Origin: Porites lobata
Lineage: Eukaryota; Cnidaria; Anthozoa; Scleractinia; Poritidae
DNA: 64,000 nucleotides
Reading direction: 5' to 3'
Assembly: GCA_942486035.1 (NCBI GenBank)
Contig: CALNXK010000032.1
Coordinates: 1,866,001 to 1,930,000 of the forward strand
Each line of letters opens with the position of its first letter. Within the stretch, counting starts at the first letter, position 1. Shown here one piece after another: positions 24,975 to 36,005 of the stretch. The notes below the pieces were generated by a model. The model had not been told where the DNA came from, did no database searches, and was given only the letters and a program-made list of their open reading frames with translations. The position numbers and the translations under genes were made by a program.

Positions 24975-26900
24975 CTATTAATATCATGGGTGACGAATTA
25001 CGTTAGCAATCGAGGATTTTTGACTTGTTTATCCTGGATCGTATCGATCGATCGTGAACTCCACTCTCTCAAACGTTTAGAGCTAAAATTTGGCTTCATT
25101 ATTCAGAATTTTACTACAACATACCTCTAAGAATCCTTCTTGATGTGGTATTTCGTGTGTTCAGGTTTTCTAAAGCGTCTTTTTATGCCCCGACATCCAC
25201 AAGAAGAAAAATAAAATTTAAGAGTTCTTAAACACGAATTAATCTTGTCTTAAACTTGGGTTTAATAAGTTTGAGTGGACGTTTAAGTTCCTTAAACCCA
25301 AATTTTAATTTAACATAAACCCAGCTTAAAGCAGCTTTAAGGCTTTAATCAGCTGTTTAATTGTGTGAAACGCCTTGTTTTGGTTGCATTAAATCAAGCT
25401 TAAATGTGCTTGAAACGTTTAGATTAAGCAGGAGCGTACTATAAAACCATACTTAAACGAAGCCTAAACTCAAGGTTTTAGCTAAAAATAATCAATCTTA
25501 AATATGCCCAAAACTTGATTTTTAAAGTCAAAGGACTTGAACTTGAATTGTTAATTGGACTTCAGAAACTAGAGTTTAAACTAATCGGCTGGTTTCAGTG
25601 GGCTCAAGAATGGTACGGCCCTAATAATTTTGTCTGGTACTATTTTATGAGTTACTGCTCCCGAAAAGTTAAGTAGTTTTCAAAATCCTTTTGGAAAAAT
25701 GAAATTAATCTATCCCTTTTAAGTCAATCCCTTTCCCTACACAATGAAGACAAGCAGTTTTTTCCGCTTTCAACTCACTTTATTTTATTTAATAGAGATG
25801 GTTACAATTCTTTCTTAAAAAATTACTAAAACGAAATTCATTGGCCTTTGAAAATACAAAGTGCACATAATTTTAAGAAAACACTAAAACAGAAATCTAA
25901 ATGTATTTAACACCAATAACGACAGCATAAAGAATTGTAATTGGTAAAACTATCGTCTTCAATACATTTCTTATGGTTCAAAACTGTTCATTTCTTCTGG
26001 TAGTACCGGACACCTTTACAAGACAAACACCTCGGTAAGACGGACATCTAGAGTTGGTCCCTGCTTCTCTACTCTCTTTATTCGACAGACAGCTCGTTAG
26101 TAATGCTAGTCGCAAAGGTGTCTGTCTTATAGAGAGTTGATTTTATAATTATAAAATAAAGTCCAGACAAAAATGCCCGTTTCTAACTCCATTTAAGGAA
26201 ACACCAACAACAAAAAGCAAATGCCTCATAGGTTTGTTTGGTGGGCTATTAATGCTTGCCAAAGGAAACAAAACTTATGAAATAGCTGAACTGTGGATTG
26301 AGTGCAAAAGACCTAAATGGACATTTATCAATAATGCTACTAAAAAATTTGTAAACAGCAAAAATCTGACATATAATATTTAAACAATATGTATTAAATA
26401 ATTATTATTGAGAGCTTGAGAATTTGGAAAAGTTTAAGTGTAATCAATGACTACAGCTTGCAGCTTGTTTTCTACAGTTGACCAAATATCAGTTGAACCT
26501 TGATTAATATCTCAAACAAACTTTTTGGTTATCCCATCCTTCTGATCCCAGATTTCTCAAGTGAATATTGCAAACTCAAGCCTGATTTTGATCTTTTGAA
26601 AATCTTTTCTCTTTGAAAATCAAAGTTAGTACTTATATGTGTTGTTCATCAGATAAGCTACCCTATTAAGAAAGCCACAGTAGATGGCATTTTTGAAAGT
26701 CAACCTCGTAGATATCAATTTTTTTATCATCCACACTCCTTTTCTTCCATTTAAATATTTATTGCTGCCAGTCTTGCTGAGTCTGTAAAAACAAAGTTCC
26801 ACTCACTGACTTAAATTTTAAATAAATAGCTATATTTTACTAAGGAACAGGTTACTCAATGCTGGTTTATGCAAAATTTGAGTTGAGATAAGAAAGCCTA
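24975..26900. other. No gene recognised; TTAAAC-rich stretch
   Basis: Interior of the 12 kb element. The segment 25,215-25,600 is unusually rich in short TTAAAC/GTTTAA/CTTAAG words on both strands. Near 25,990-26,130 there are inverted copies of a GACACCT/AGGTGTC motif, suggestive of a further small foldback. No protein motif. Confidence 0.35.
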
Positions 26901-27994
26901 TTATTGAGCAATGGCCTGTCTCACGGCCCATGATGGACCATCGGGTGCTGGCCTCTTTGATATATCACCCTCAAACCTGGGCTTTGCCAATGCTTTGGCA
27001 TGACAGGTGAGGCTTCTATAATGGGCTCTGTCAAGCTTGCTTTTTAAGTTTGTCAGGGCTGTTCTCTCCCAAGAGAGCTTCTTGGTTATATAACCCTTTA
27101 GTTTCTGTGTTACTTCACCAGTGATGGGATCTTCCTCATCTTCATAGGCAGACTCCTCACTGCTCATGTACTCGATATAGAGCACCTCTGGGGCAAGTTG
27201 CTTCTGGCTCTAGGATAAGGATTCTCTTATAAGCTCAAAAGCCCCACATCGCCTGTCCAGCTTCTACTAAAAACATAGAGAAGGACAAAAATCAAACTAA
27301 ATAATGGTGTTGTAGTCCTTCAATAATAAATATAATCTATCAATTCATGTTTGTAATAATGGAATTTGTTCAAGAAAGTAAAAATAAAATAACTAAGGAT
27401 AAAAGTGGCCTCACCCGTATACAGTTAAGATCAGAAAAAAAAACAATGTATCACTGACAATAAATATCATTATGACATTATAAACATATTATACATTGTT
27501 TTTCTTGAGGACATGAAAAACTGTCCACTACATACAGGTGTCCCTATTAATAGAATACCACTGCATTTATAATTATCAAAAAAAGTTTTTATATTTGACC
27601 ATGTTCAGATGTTTGGAAAAAAAACTTCCTTATACTTACACTTGTGAGACGTCTACTCGTTTTGCACCTCTGTTTGTGCTCTTCATTTTTTCCTTTTTTT
27701 ATTCTTTGACATTTCTCCTTTACCGTTCTGAAGTAATGAAGGAATTGAGCAGTTGACGTAAAGACCAATAATTAACAAAAAGAAATTTTAAAGTAGGCAA
27801 CATTTTATAAAAAACCTGCTGAGATTTCTTCAAATCTAAATTTAGCAACTGCCCCTAGGGTTGAAAAGGAACTAGTACCTGTAAGTGTACATATCTTTTA
27901 CAGACAAGAACTTGATTCCTTAGCTAAAGGCAGTGTTATTTTCTCAACAAGGGAAGAGAAATTTCGTATCTCCAAGCGGCCATGTAATATTCTA

Positions 27995-28167
27995 TTTATT
28001 ATATAAACACCAATGAACTACCAAACCATTTCACTTTAAAAGTTTTTTGGTGTGAAAGGCGCGATTTATTATGTAGCCATAGCAACGATGATATTTTCAC
28101 ATGTGAAGATACCAAGTTTTCAAGTGAAAGCTCACCTGGTATTTCATTGGTGTTTATATAATAATAA
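27995..28167. mobile_element. Foldback MITE in intron 2 of the coiled-coil gene
   Basis: ATTATATAAACACCAATGAA near 27,998 pairs with TTCATTGGTGTTTATATAAT near 28,144-28,163. No ORF. Confidence 0.7.
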
Positions 28168-29818
28168 GTGTTATTATTCATTCAAAATATTTCCCCGATT
28201 CTGATTGGCTAAAAGCACACCTATAACTCATCATAACCAGCTACTGATGACCAAATTTGAAAGAATTTTCGTTTTAATCAACTGATGACGTCAAAAGTGC
28301 TACTTCCTTGCAGGTTAATGTACCATTAACCGAGAAGACCAGGCGAAGAGGTTGAGTTGTTTTGGTGGTGAAAACAAAAAATTAAGGACATTTCACTTCT
28401 TTCAAGAGTAAAAACTCGGTGACATAATAGCTAAAAACATGGCAGGAACACAACTCGAAGGGCGACATCTGCTATTTGCGGAGCTGAACAACCCTAAACG
28501 TGCACTATAGAAGATGAACTTAACACTGATGGAGGCAAGCATGTTTTAGCTACATTTTTAAACTCGGAATTATTTTGAATGAATAATAAAACAATTTTTG
28601 AATTTGGCTTTCATATCATATGAAGAATTATGGAGATCTCGGAGGGAGTTATCGGCCGATAACACCCTCCTCGATCTCCACCCTTACTCATAAGATACTC
28701 AGGCTCATTCATTAATTGTTTAGTAATAAGAGTTGATTCATGTAACAACAATCCTTCCATTTGCAGATCAGTCCATGGGCTATTTTCTCCTCCGTGTTCT
28801 TTTTTTAGAACTTCTTTTATTTTAGACAAGATGTCCTGGTTCACCTCTGACTGGGGACTGTGACAAAAACAGTATGTTAATTTCAAAGTGAAGGCTCAGT
28901 AATTAAAATATGCTCAGTTAAAACAATACCTAATTCATGTAATAAGTCAATTTTAACTGAAGCCTATCTATGACACTTTACAGTGGACTATTTCCAATTT
29001 TATGAACAACTTTTAAAGTTAACGCACATTCCCAGTCCATTCTAATAAGGCTTTAGGGCTTGAACTGTTTGCTTCACCAACTTCTTTACATTTTTCAGTT
29101 CACTTGTCTTAAATTGATAGTTAATTATTGCGTAAAACATTGAGCATTTTGTGTAAATAACCTTTAAATCCTTTGAGCTATGATTCATATTCCGCCTTGG
29201 ACAACCAAATTAAGCATCAAAAAACACTTTCCAGGCCACTACATTCAAAGTTGAAGAAAATTCAAGGACTTTTCAAGGACTTTCATAGAATTTCAAGGAA
29301 AAAATGAAATTCAAGGACTTTTCAAGACTGTGCGAACCCTGCAAATTGAAACAGAATCATATAACCAATAACCCTGTTCATGGCTTCTGCTTTGAGATCA
29401 ACCACATCATCGATCATTATCGGTTGCTTCCAACAGCAACTTTCTCCATCGATATCGTGTTATTCAATGGTGAAATAAATATATGTTCTCACTTCTTAAA
29501 TACTAAAATTGGGCGCGAAGGGGAAGACAATATGGGTTTGTAGGCTCCTGTGATGGTTTACAACACAGGCATGTCGGCGCCTTTGAAGACACGCTATCAC
29601 ACGGTCAGCTCTAAAGAATAAGAACAAACTCTGATCTCTCATGATGAAAAGCTTTTCTTCTAACATCAAAGCAATAAAATAAGTACGTAAACCTACCCTT
29701 AAATCGATAGGAACTTCTACTTTGGATTCTGTACGTTTACCTTTGAGCCGCGTTTGCTCCTGTTTTGAGAGTTCAGTTCGCAACTTGACGTTTTCTTGCT
29801 GAAGTGTTGCGTTTTTTT

Positions 29819-30075
29819 GTGAATATTAATCCTATTAATATAAATCTAGACATCGGTAGCAGAGAGGCCCTGGTTGGGGGCAGGAAGGGTTCATAGTCCG
29901 TATTTTCATATTGAGCAACTTTCATTGTATAATCACAAGACTTTATTAGAACCAATCAAAATAGTCCACGCTAGTAAGTCTCAGGGGATTGCCCCACCTA
30001 GCACGTTTCGTATTAGATGTATAGCTACTTGAGTTCATTTGAACCTACGCTTTACTAGCAACAGCAATTATAGCA
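29819..30075 (+). repeat. Ngaro split repeat A1
   Basis: 257 bp, starts GTGAATATTAATCC. Near-identical to 34,076-34,332; one difference seen is at about 30,026 (CTACTTG versus CTATTTG). Confidence 0.9.
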
Positions 30076-31299
30076 GTTTCCAAATGTTCAGGCTGCGGAA
30101 CCCCTCTTACTGACCACGCATGGGGAATTCCGAGCAAGTACTGCGAAGGCGAGGAGCTCAGTTCTCCGAAACACAAAAAATCCGCCACAATCGCTAGTCC
30201 GGACGAAGACGAGCAGATCAGAGATCTGGAGAGGGAGCTGGCAGAATTAGACCTTGAAGAAGAACGAAGAGAGAAACAGACTCGAATAGCTTTTCTCCAG
30301 AAACGGGTGGCCGACAAACGGGCAAAATTGGCTGCCGGCGACGTGACGACCGGCCGGCCGGAACACGAGTTGCCTCATTGCCCGTCCAACGTGAAAGATC
30401 TACGTACACTCCTTCCCAAGGACGCCTTACCAACGCCATTGGATGGTCTCCTCAATATAAATCCCAGCTCGAGCAGTGCTGCAGACCAAACCCAATCTTT
30501 ATGGAGCATGCAAGGCCAGCTGCATGGTGATTTCCATACTGTTCCTGCGGGCTCCCAACCGGCCCCGATTCTTTCAAACTCCTGGCTGGAATCACGAGCG
30601 TCGGAGATGTTTCTGAGGCCAGCGCAACCACAATCCGGTGAGAAAGCCTTAAGGATTGTAGACTTTGTTGACAATATTGTCCCTAAAGATGAGGAGCGAA
30701 CAATAGCAGATGGTGGAAACACCAAATTAGTTGTATCCTATGGGCCTAAAAAGCCCCGTTTAGAACAAATCACCATGTCCCAGTGGGTGATTAGCAATAC
30801 CAGAATTTTTTATAACTTGTTAGCAAGTAGGAAACTAAACTCGCAAGCCGAGATCCAGAATTATTTAGCATATACTATTAAGGTGATGGAACTCTCCAAC
30901 CGGTACCATTGGGCCTCGGTCCTTAAGTATGACGATGAATTTCGCCTCTTACAGGCAGCATATCATTATCCGTGGGGTTTTGATTCGAATCACCTCCACA
31001 CAGTTATTTTAGAGCCCATTTATAAACCCTCCCATGTTCCTAGGTCACCTAACCGCACCGCTAACCCCAGCACTCAGTTCATCACGGGATTTATAGCCAC
31101 CACTAACGATGGGCGCACTATCTGTCGTAACTTTAATAGTTCAAGGGGTTGTAGTTTGCAAAATTGTGCGTACGAACATGTGTGCAATCGCCGCGCTACG
31201 GGCGGTAAAGCTTGCGGCCTCAACCATCCGGGCTGCATCCACTCTACTCAGCAAAGTACTTCGACGCAACAGCAAAATAAACCGGCTCCGCAAAATTGA
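30076..31299 (+). CDS. Ngaro Gag-like protein
   Basis: The frame is open from inside repeat A1 (after a TGA near 30,045) to TGA 31,297-31,299. No in-frame ATG lies near the 5' edge, so the start is uncertain. Order: an N-terminal CxxC zinc-binding-like segment (KCSGCGTPLTDHAWGIPSKY), a charged coiled coil (DLERELAELDLEEERR), a proline/serine-rich linker, a helical core (ISNTRIFYNLLASRKLNSQ), and a C-terminal CCCH-type cysteine cluster (CRNFNSSRGCSLQNCAYEH, then CGLNHPGC). Gag-like proteins package element RNA. The downstream RT is in the same frame, separated only by this TGA in the context AAT TGA CTA. Confidence 0.75.
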   Translation, partial: VSKCSGCGTPLTDHAWGIPSKYCEGEELSSPKHKKSATIASPDEDEQIRDLERELAELDLEEERREKQTRIAFLQKRVADKRAKLAAGDVTTGRPEHELPHCPSNVKDLRTLLPKDALPTPLDGLLNINPSSSSAADQTQSLWSMQGQLHGDFHTVPAGSQPAPILSNSWLESRASEMFLRPAQPQSGEKALRIVDFVDNIVPKDEERTIADGGNTKLVVSYGPKKPRLEQITMSQWVISNTRIFYNLLASRKLNSQAEIQNYLAYTIKVMELSNRYHWASVLKYDDEFRLLQAAYHYPWGFDSNHLHTVILEPIYKPSHVPRSPNRTANPSTQFITGFIATTNDGRTICRNFNSSRGCSLQNCAYEHVCNRRATGGKACGLNHPGCIHSTQQSTSTQQQNKPAPQN

Positions 31300-32857
31300 C
31301 TACCGCTCATTAATTCACCGCTAAACGCAAAAACTTGGCAATGCGAACTCGCGGGCGACGAGGACGAAACGTTTTTGGCAGATGGCATTATTAACGGCTT
31401 CCAAATGGCAAATATCAATACGCAATTTACCGATGTCAACATGCGCAATTATAAATCGGCTACTAACCCCGCTATCCGCCCGCTGGTGGAAAAAACCATT
31501 CGGGACGAAATTCAGCAAGGCAATTATGTTATTTCTGCTACTAAACCTACGGTGGTTAGCGCTTTAGGAGCTATTCCAAAACCGAATTCCACCGAGGTGC
31601 GTCTCATTCATGACTGTTCGCGACCGCATGGCCACGCGGTTAATGATTTTATCAGCACTCGTTCCTTCAAATTTCAAACGTTAGATGACGCTATTAAACT
31701 TCTAAAACCCAATTATTTTATGGCCAAAATCGATCTCAAACATGCTTACCGGTCAGTGCCTATTCACCCTGCAAATTATCAGGCGACTGGTTGCAAGTGG
31801 CGTTTTTCGGGAGACGACTTTGACACTTATTTCTACGACACTTGTCTTCCATTTGGTGCTAAAAGTTCCCGAGAAATCTTCCATCGCTTGACACAGGCTG
31901 TAAGGCGTATGATGGCTAAGAGAGGCTTTCTACATGTCATCGTGTACCTTGACGATTTTCTTGTTATCGGTGCCACGCAGGCGGAATGCGCGCGCGCGTA
32001 TAAAGTGTTACTACAGTTGCTCACGGATTTGGGTTTCACCATCAGCCAGCACAAACTCGTGCCGCCAACACGCCAGCTAACGTTTCTAGGCGTCGAACTC
32101 GACACAGTTGCTTGCACTATGACGCTCCCACAAGAAAAACTCCGCGAATGTCAAGCTCTTGTATCTAGCTTCATGCATAAACGCTGCGCTACCAAAAACC
32201 AACTGCAGCGGCTGGCGGGCAAACTAAATTGGGCGTGCAGAGTCATTTACGGCGGACGCACTTTTCTCCGCAGAGTGCTTACTACCATGAACTCCCTTTC
32301 ACCAGGGGCTAAGCATCGTTTAGGACCTTCCTTTTACTGCGACATTTCCTGGTGGGAAAAATTTCTGCGCGTATTCAACGGAAAGCAGTTTTTCTTAGAG
32401 GACCAACCCACAGTCGATGTTATGACTGATTTGTGCTCTCTCGCGGCGGGAGGCTATTTTCGGGGTGATTGGTTCTATTTTAACTTTTCCCTCGACAACC
32501 CAACATGGTCCCAGCTACATATTAATCACAAAGAAACCCTAGCTATTGTTCTAGCTGCCAAGCGCTGGGGACACGTGTGGGCAAATCATCGCGTAATTAT
32601 TTATAGTGACAATCAGGCCGCCGTCCAGATTATCAACAAGGGCACCACAGGCAACGAAGTGATCATGTAGGAGTTACGTGAACTCTTCTGGCTTTCTGCT
32701 ATGTACAATTTTCACATTACCGCTATTTATCTCGAAGGGTTTCGTAACACCACTGCGGACGCTATATCTCGGCTTCACGAGCGGGGTCACCTCCTCGTTT
32801 TTTATTCCTTCCTGCAAGCGCGTTTTGCGCCCGGGGTGTTGACAACACGGTCTTGAC
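31300..32857 (+). pseudogene. Ngaro reverse transcriptase-RNase H, one in-frame stop
   Basis: In the same frame as Gag, the sequence continues after the TGA. RT motifs: ALGAIPKPN, VRLIHDCSRP, MAKIDLKHAYRSVPIHP (motif A aspartate), LPFGAKSSREIF and the catalytic VYLDDFLVIG. RNase H: VDVMTDLCSLAAGGYF, HKETLAIVLAAKRWG, IIYSDNQAAVQIINKG and a terminal NTTADAISRLHE. It converts element RNA into DNA. A TAG at 32,668-32,670 interrupts the frame just after the RNase H third aspartate; the frame then stays open to TGA 32,855-32,857. One stop in about 520 codons suggests a fairly young copy. Confidence 0.85.
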
Positions 32858-33918
32858 GGATCATGTCACCTTACAGCCGCTCTCTTATATTTTTTAGGTG
32901 CACGCGACCCTCGGTTGGCTTTTCAATTGCAACAGGAAGTTTCTAAGTATCGTGCTCAGCTCTTTGCAGAATCTACGAAAGCGACTTACCAGACCCATCG
33001 CGACACCTATCTGCGTTTCTGCCACTATATGGGTTACAGCCCGGTCCCCGTTCAGCCTACACGTCTGCTGCATTACGCGGCCTTCTTGGCCAGAAGTTTA
33101 AAAGCTGCCACAGTTCGAAGCTACCTAAACATCATCGGCATCCTCCACAAGGAATTTGGCCTGCCTCACCCGCTGCTTGACAACTGGCCACTGAGGACCC
33201 TGCTCACCGGCATTAATAGACAAAAAGGATTAACAGTAAATCAAAAACAACCAATTACGCCCGCTATGCTTTCTCAGCTCCATGATCGACTTAATTTGGC
33301 AAATAGCACCGACGCTTCTTTCTGGGCCACCTGTCTGGTGGCTTTCTATGGTATGTTCCGCAAATCGCACCTTTTGCCTATGGCCCCTCATTTATTTGAC
33401 CCGCGTAAACAACTGACTAAGGCAGATTTCAAAATATTCCCCTGGGGTACCCTGATCACTATTCGTTGGAGTAGACTATCCAATTTCGTGAACGGATAGT
33501 GGAAATCCCACTGCCTTGCATCCCTCGCTCTAAGCTATGTCCCACGGCCGCTGTCATTAATGCTTTTCGTTTTACAGCTACTGTCTCCACAACCGATTCG
33601 CAGGCATTTAACTGGTTAGACGAGCGCCAGGCCGCTAAGGTTTTCACGTATAATTCTTTTGTTTTGGTACTGCGCCGTCATCTTGCGTCGCTCGGTTTTG
33701 ATCCAAAGCTTTACGCGGGGCATTCGTTTCGCAGAGGAGGTGCTTCTTTCGCCTATCACTCAGAGGTACCCATTGAACTAATTAAAGCTCTCGGCGATTG
33801 GCGCTCTGACACCATTTTAATCTATTTAACCATGCCTCTAACCGTTCGCCTTCACTCAGCTAACATGCTTTGTAAAGCCATCCTCCGTCATAATCCACCC
33901 CACTCTCACGCTCACTAA
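32858..33918 (+). pseudogene. Ngaro tyrosine recombinase, one frameshift
   Basis: The readable recombinase begins by about 32,900 (ARDPRLAFQLQQEVSKY), in a frame +1 relative to the RT and open upstream from about 32,830. The N-terminal SAM-like core-binding domain (STKATYQTHRDTYLRFCHY) is followed by the catalytic domain: GMFRKSHLL with the first arginine, HSFRRGGASF as the H-x-x-R box, and LGDWRSDTILIYL with the nucleophilic tyrosine. A single frameshift lies near 33,470-33,495; the stop is TAA 33,916-33,918. The sequence TATTTTTTAG before 32,900 could act as a splice acceptor, so this ORF may be expressed by splicing or frameshifting. It would integrate the circular cDNA. Confidence 0.85.
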
Positions 33919-33948
33919 CACCTCACGACTATCTCACCTCTGGGTTTG

Positions 33949-34075
33949 GGCTGTAGTATCCTCTTTCTTATCGTTTACTTTGAATTGTTAATAGTCTAGT
34001 GGTTTATTGCACTTTGGAATGTAAATAAACACTGCCTGGTCCCAATCACTTGTCTACTATCTGTGTGATGTTTAG
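33949..34075 (+). repeat. Ngaro split repeat B1
   Basis: 127 bp beginning GGCTGTAGTATCCTC and ending GATGTTTAG; near-identical to 34,448-34,574. It directly abuts A2. Confidence 0.9.
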
Positions 34076-34332
34076 GTGAATATTAATCCTATTAATATAA
34101 ATCTAGACATCGGTAGCAGAGAGGCCCTGGTTGGGGGCAGGAAGGGTTCATAGTCCGTATTTTCATATTGAGCAACTTTCATTGTATAATCACAAGACTT
34201 TATTAGAACCAATCAAAATAGTCCACGCTAGTAAGTCTCAGGGGATTGCCCCACCTAGCACGTTTCGTATTAGATGTATAGCTATTTGAGTTCATTTGAA
34301 CCTACGCTTTACTAGCAACAGCAATTATAGCA
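34076..34332 (+). repeat. Ngaro split repeat A2
   Basis: 257 bp copy of A1, immediately after B1. Confidence 0.9.
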
Positions 34333-34447
34333 TTTTTAAATAGCTTGTATTTTCGCTTCCCCCCCACCCACACCTAAGGCAGTTTGATTGTTCGTTGTTT
34401 TGTTTTTGTTTCTTCATTTTGTAATTTTTCGGTTGATTTCATTGTAT

Positions 34448-34574
34448 GGCTGTAGTATCCTCTTTCTTATCGTTTACGTTGAGTTGTTAATAGTCTACTG
34501 GTTTATTGCACTGTGGAATGTAAATAAACACTGCCTGGTCCCAATCACTTGTCTACTATCTGTGTGATGTTTAG
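34448..34574 (+). repeat. Ngaro split repeat B2 (3' end of element)
   Basis: 127 bp copy of B1; differences include GTTTACG versus GTTTACT. The interrupted exon resumes at 34,575. Confidence 0.9.
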
Positions 34575-36005
34575 CTTCCAGTTTCTTCTGGCTCGCTAAA
34601 AATGAATCAAATCTCCTGTTCGTACTTTCCATAAGCACAAGCTGTCTTTCTTGAGAAGGACTGCATGTAGCCATGATTCGGCTGTAAAATACGATACTAA
34701 AAACCAGAGCAAAAGCACGCGACGAACACCACAACTTTTCGAAGTGAACTGATAAAGACGCTGTCAAAACAGTGCTCAAACATACCGCGTTTGTAGCTGT
34801 GGACATTTGATTGGCGTTCTATTGCTGACGTACCTTTAACGTCACCAATATCTGATTTGACATGCGTGGTAGAATATTTTTCGCGCATTCGCGAGCGCGT
34901 TCGTTCAAGGAGACGATCAAGTGACTTCTAATAATATGCTGGATTCTACCCCAGAAGTTGTTCTTGTCAGTCAGTATAACTACAGGTCGGAGTCAAAAAT
35001 CAAATCAAAGTTGAACGAACTCATGCCTTTAACCACTTTCCAAGTGTCGTGTATTCTTTTCGTATGCCACACACTACTCCTAGAACCATACCAGATCGAT
35101 AGGCTAAGCTTCTCTATCTCCAGAGACTCTTGAGAACGTCCTGTTGCCGGACGGCCACGATGCTCTTCTGAACCTCCGTGATCAAAACAGTATTTTTTTG
35201 CGTCTTCTTAAAACGTAACCAGTCAAACGACACAACCACACGTTAATCACCTCTACCGAAGTATAACTAGACCAGCCAAAGCGACGGATGTCCGAATAAA
35301 ACGAAGGATTTTCAATGATTGTACCGGTAATGGCGATTTCGAATTTAGAGTTGACCCGACAAATTTATTCTGAAGAGACAAACGGCGCGCATGGGCATTA
35401 TCGTGAACCAGTCCCTTTAAACTGGACCTAAATAAGTTATTTTGCCCAGTGATCTTCATTCATGACATATCAACACTTCCTCGCCATCTTGAAACGGAGA
35501 CGTACGGCAGGTTGCCATGGCAATTTGGTAATTTCACATGTGAAATTACAAATTAACGCTGAAATTTCGCGCCAAAATTGAGCAGTAATTCGTCACCTAT
35601 GATATTATCGGGGCAAATTCGATTGCTCCTGCTGATAGCATCCCAAACGTTTTTTCGACTCATCGGTAGTTCCTTCGTTTCTGGATAGGAAAGTAGAAAA
35701 TAAAGGTTTCCCTTGCACACAGAAGCTTGGTGAACGAACCGGGCAAGTGTGGCGAGACAATAGCTGTCGTGTACGAACTCACGAAAACAACTCAGGCGAA
35801 GCTGTTCGCCGATTGGGCACAATAACACCAAACAGTTTTTGTGCCCAATGAGGAGCCGCCAGCCGCTTGAACTTTTGGAAATAGTTCGGTGAGAGTCGGT
35901 ACCCGGGGGCTCTTTCGCCCGTACTTGAAAACTTTCGTCCCGCCTTTTCTCCCGACCCGCCTGACTGCCCCTGGGTCTCCGAGGATGAATAGATCAATGA
36001 GTATA

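Larger units (their letters stand above)
29819..34574 (+). mobile_element. Ngaro-type tyrosine-recombinase retrotransposon, nearly full length
   Basis: The order is A1 (29,819-30,075), Gag-RT-RNase H-recombinase genes, B1 (33,949-34,075), A2 (34,076-34,332), a 115-bp spacer, B2 (34,448-34,574). A1/A2 are both 257 bp and B1/B2 both 127 bp, nearly identical. This split-direct-repeat layout defines the Ngaro/PAT-like group, which integrates a circular DNA with a tyrosine recombinase rather than an integrase and makes no target duplication. None is seen here, and the exon it splits rejoins in frame. Coding defects: one in-frame stop in the RNase H and one frameshift in the recombinase. Confidence 0.9.
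26901..34674 (-). pseudogene. Three-exon coiled-coil gene of the 12 kb element, split by Ngaro
   Basis: Minus-strand exon 1 starts at ATG 34,674 (MATCSPSQERQLVLMEST) and runs to 34,575, where the Ngaro element begins. It continues at 29,818 down to 29,697 and ends at a GTAGGT donor. Exon 2 is 28,850-28,688, acceptor CCCCAG, donor GTAAGG. Exon 3 is 27,187-26,901, acceptor CCCCAG, stop TAA. Phases agree at every junction, including the Ngaro site, giving 223 codons. Residues 15-70 are a charged coiled coil; exon 3 is acidic (SSEESAYEDEEDP), then basic with a WERTALTNLKSKLD segment. I do not recognise the family. The gene is inactivated by the insertion in this copy unless the insertion is spliced out, for which I see no evidence. 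Confidence 0.65.
23968..35987. mobile_element. 12 kb TIR element with perfect 9-bp target duplication
   Basis: CATCCTCGGAGACCCAGGGG at 23,968 is matched by CCCCTGGGTCTCCGAGGATG ending at 35,987. The inverted arms extend about 220 bp (to about 24,190 and 35,755). AATAGATCA flanks both ends exactly (23,959-23,967 and 35,988-35,996), and the fibre reading frame continues across it. A 9-bp duplication with long TIRs fits Mutator-like elements. It carries a three-exon gene on the minus strand (26,901-34,674) but no transposase I recognise. Without the Ngaro insertion its length would be about 7.26 kb. It could be a non-autonomous element carrying an accessory or captured gene. Confidence 0.85.
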
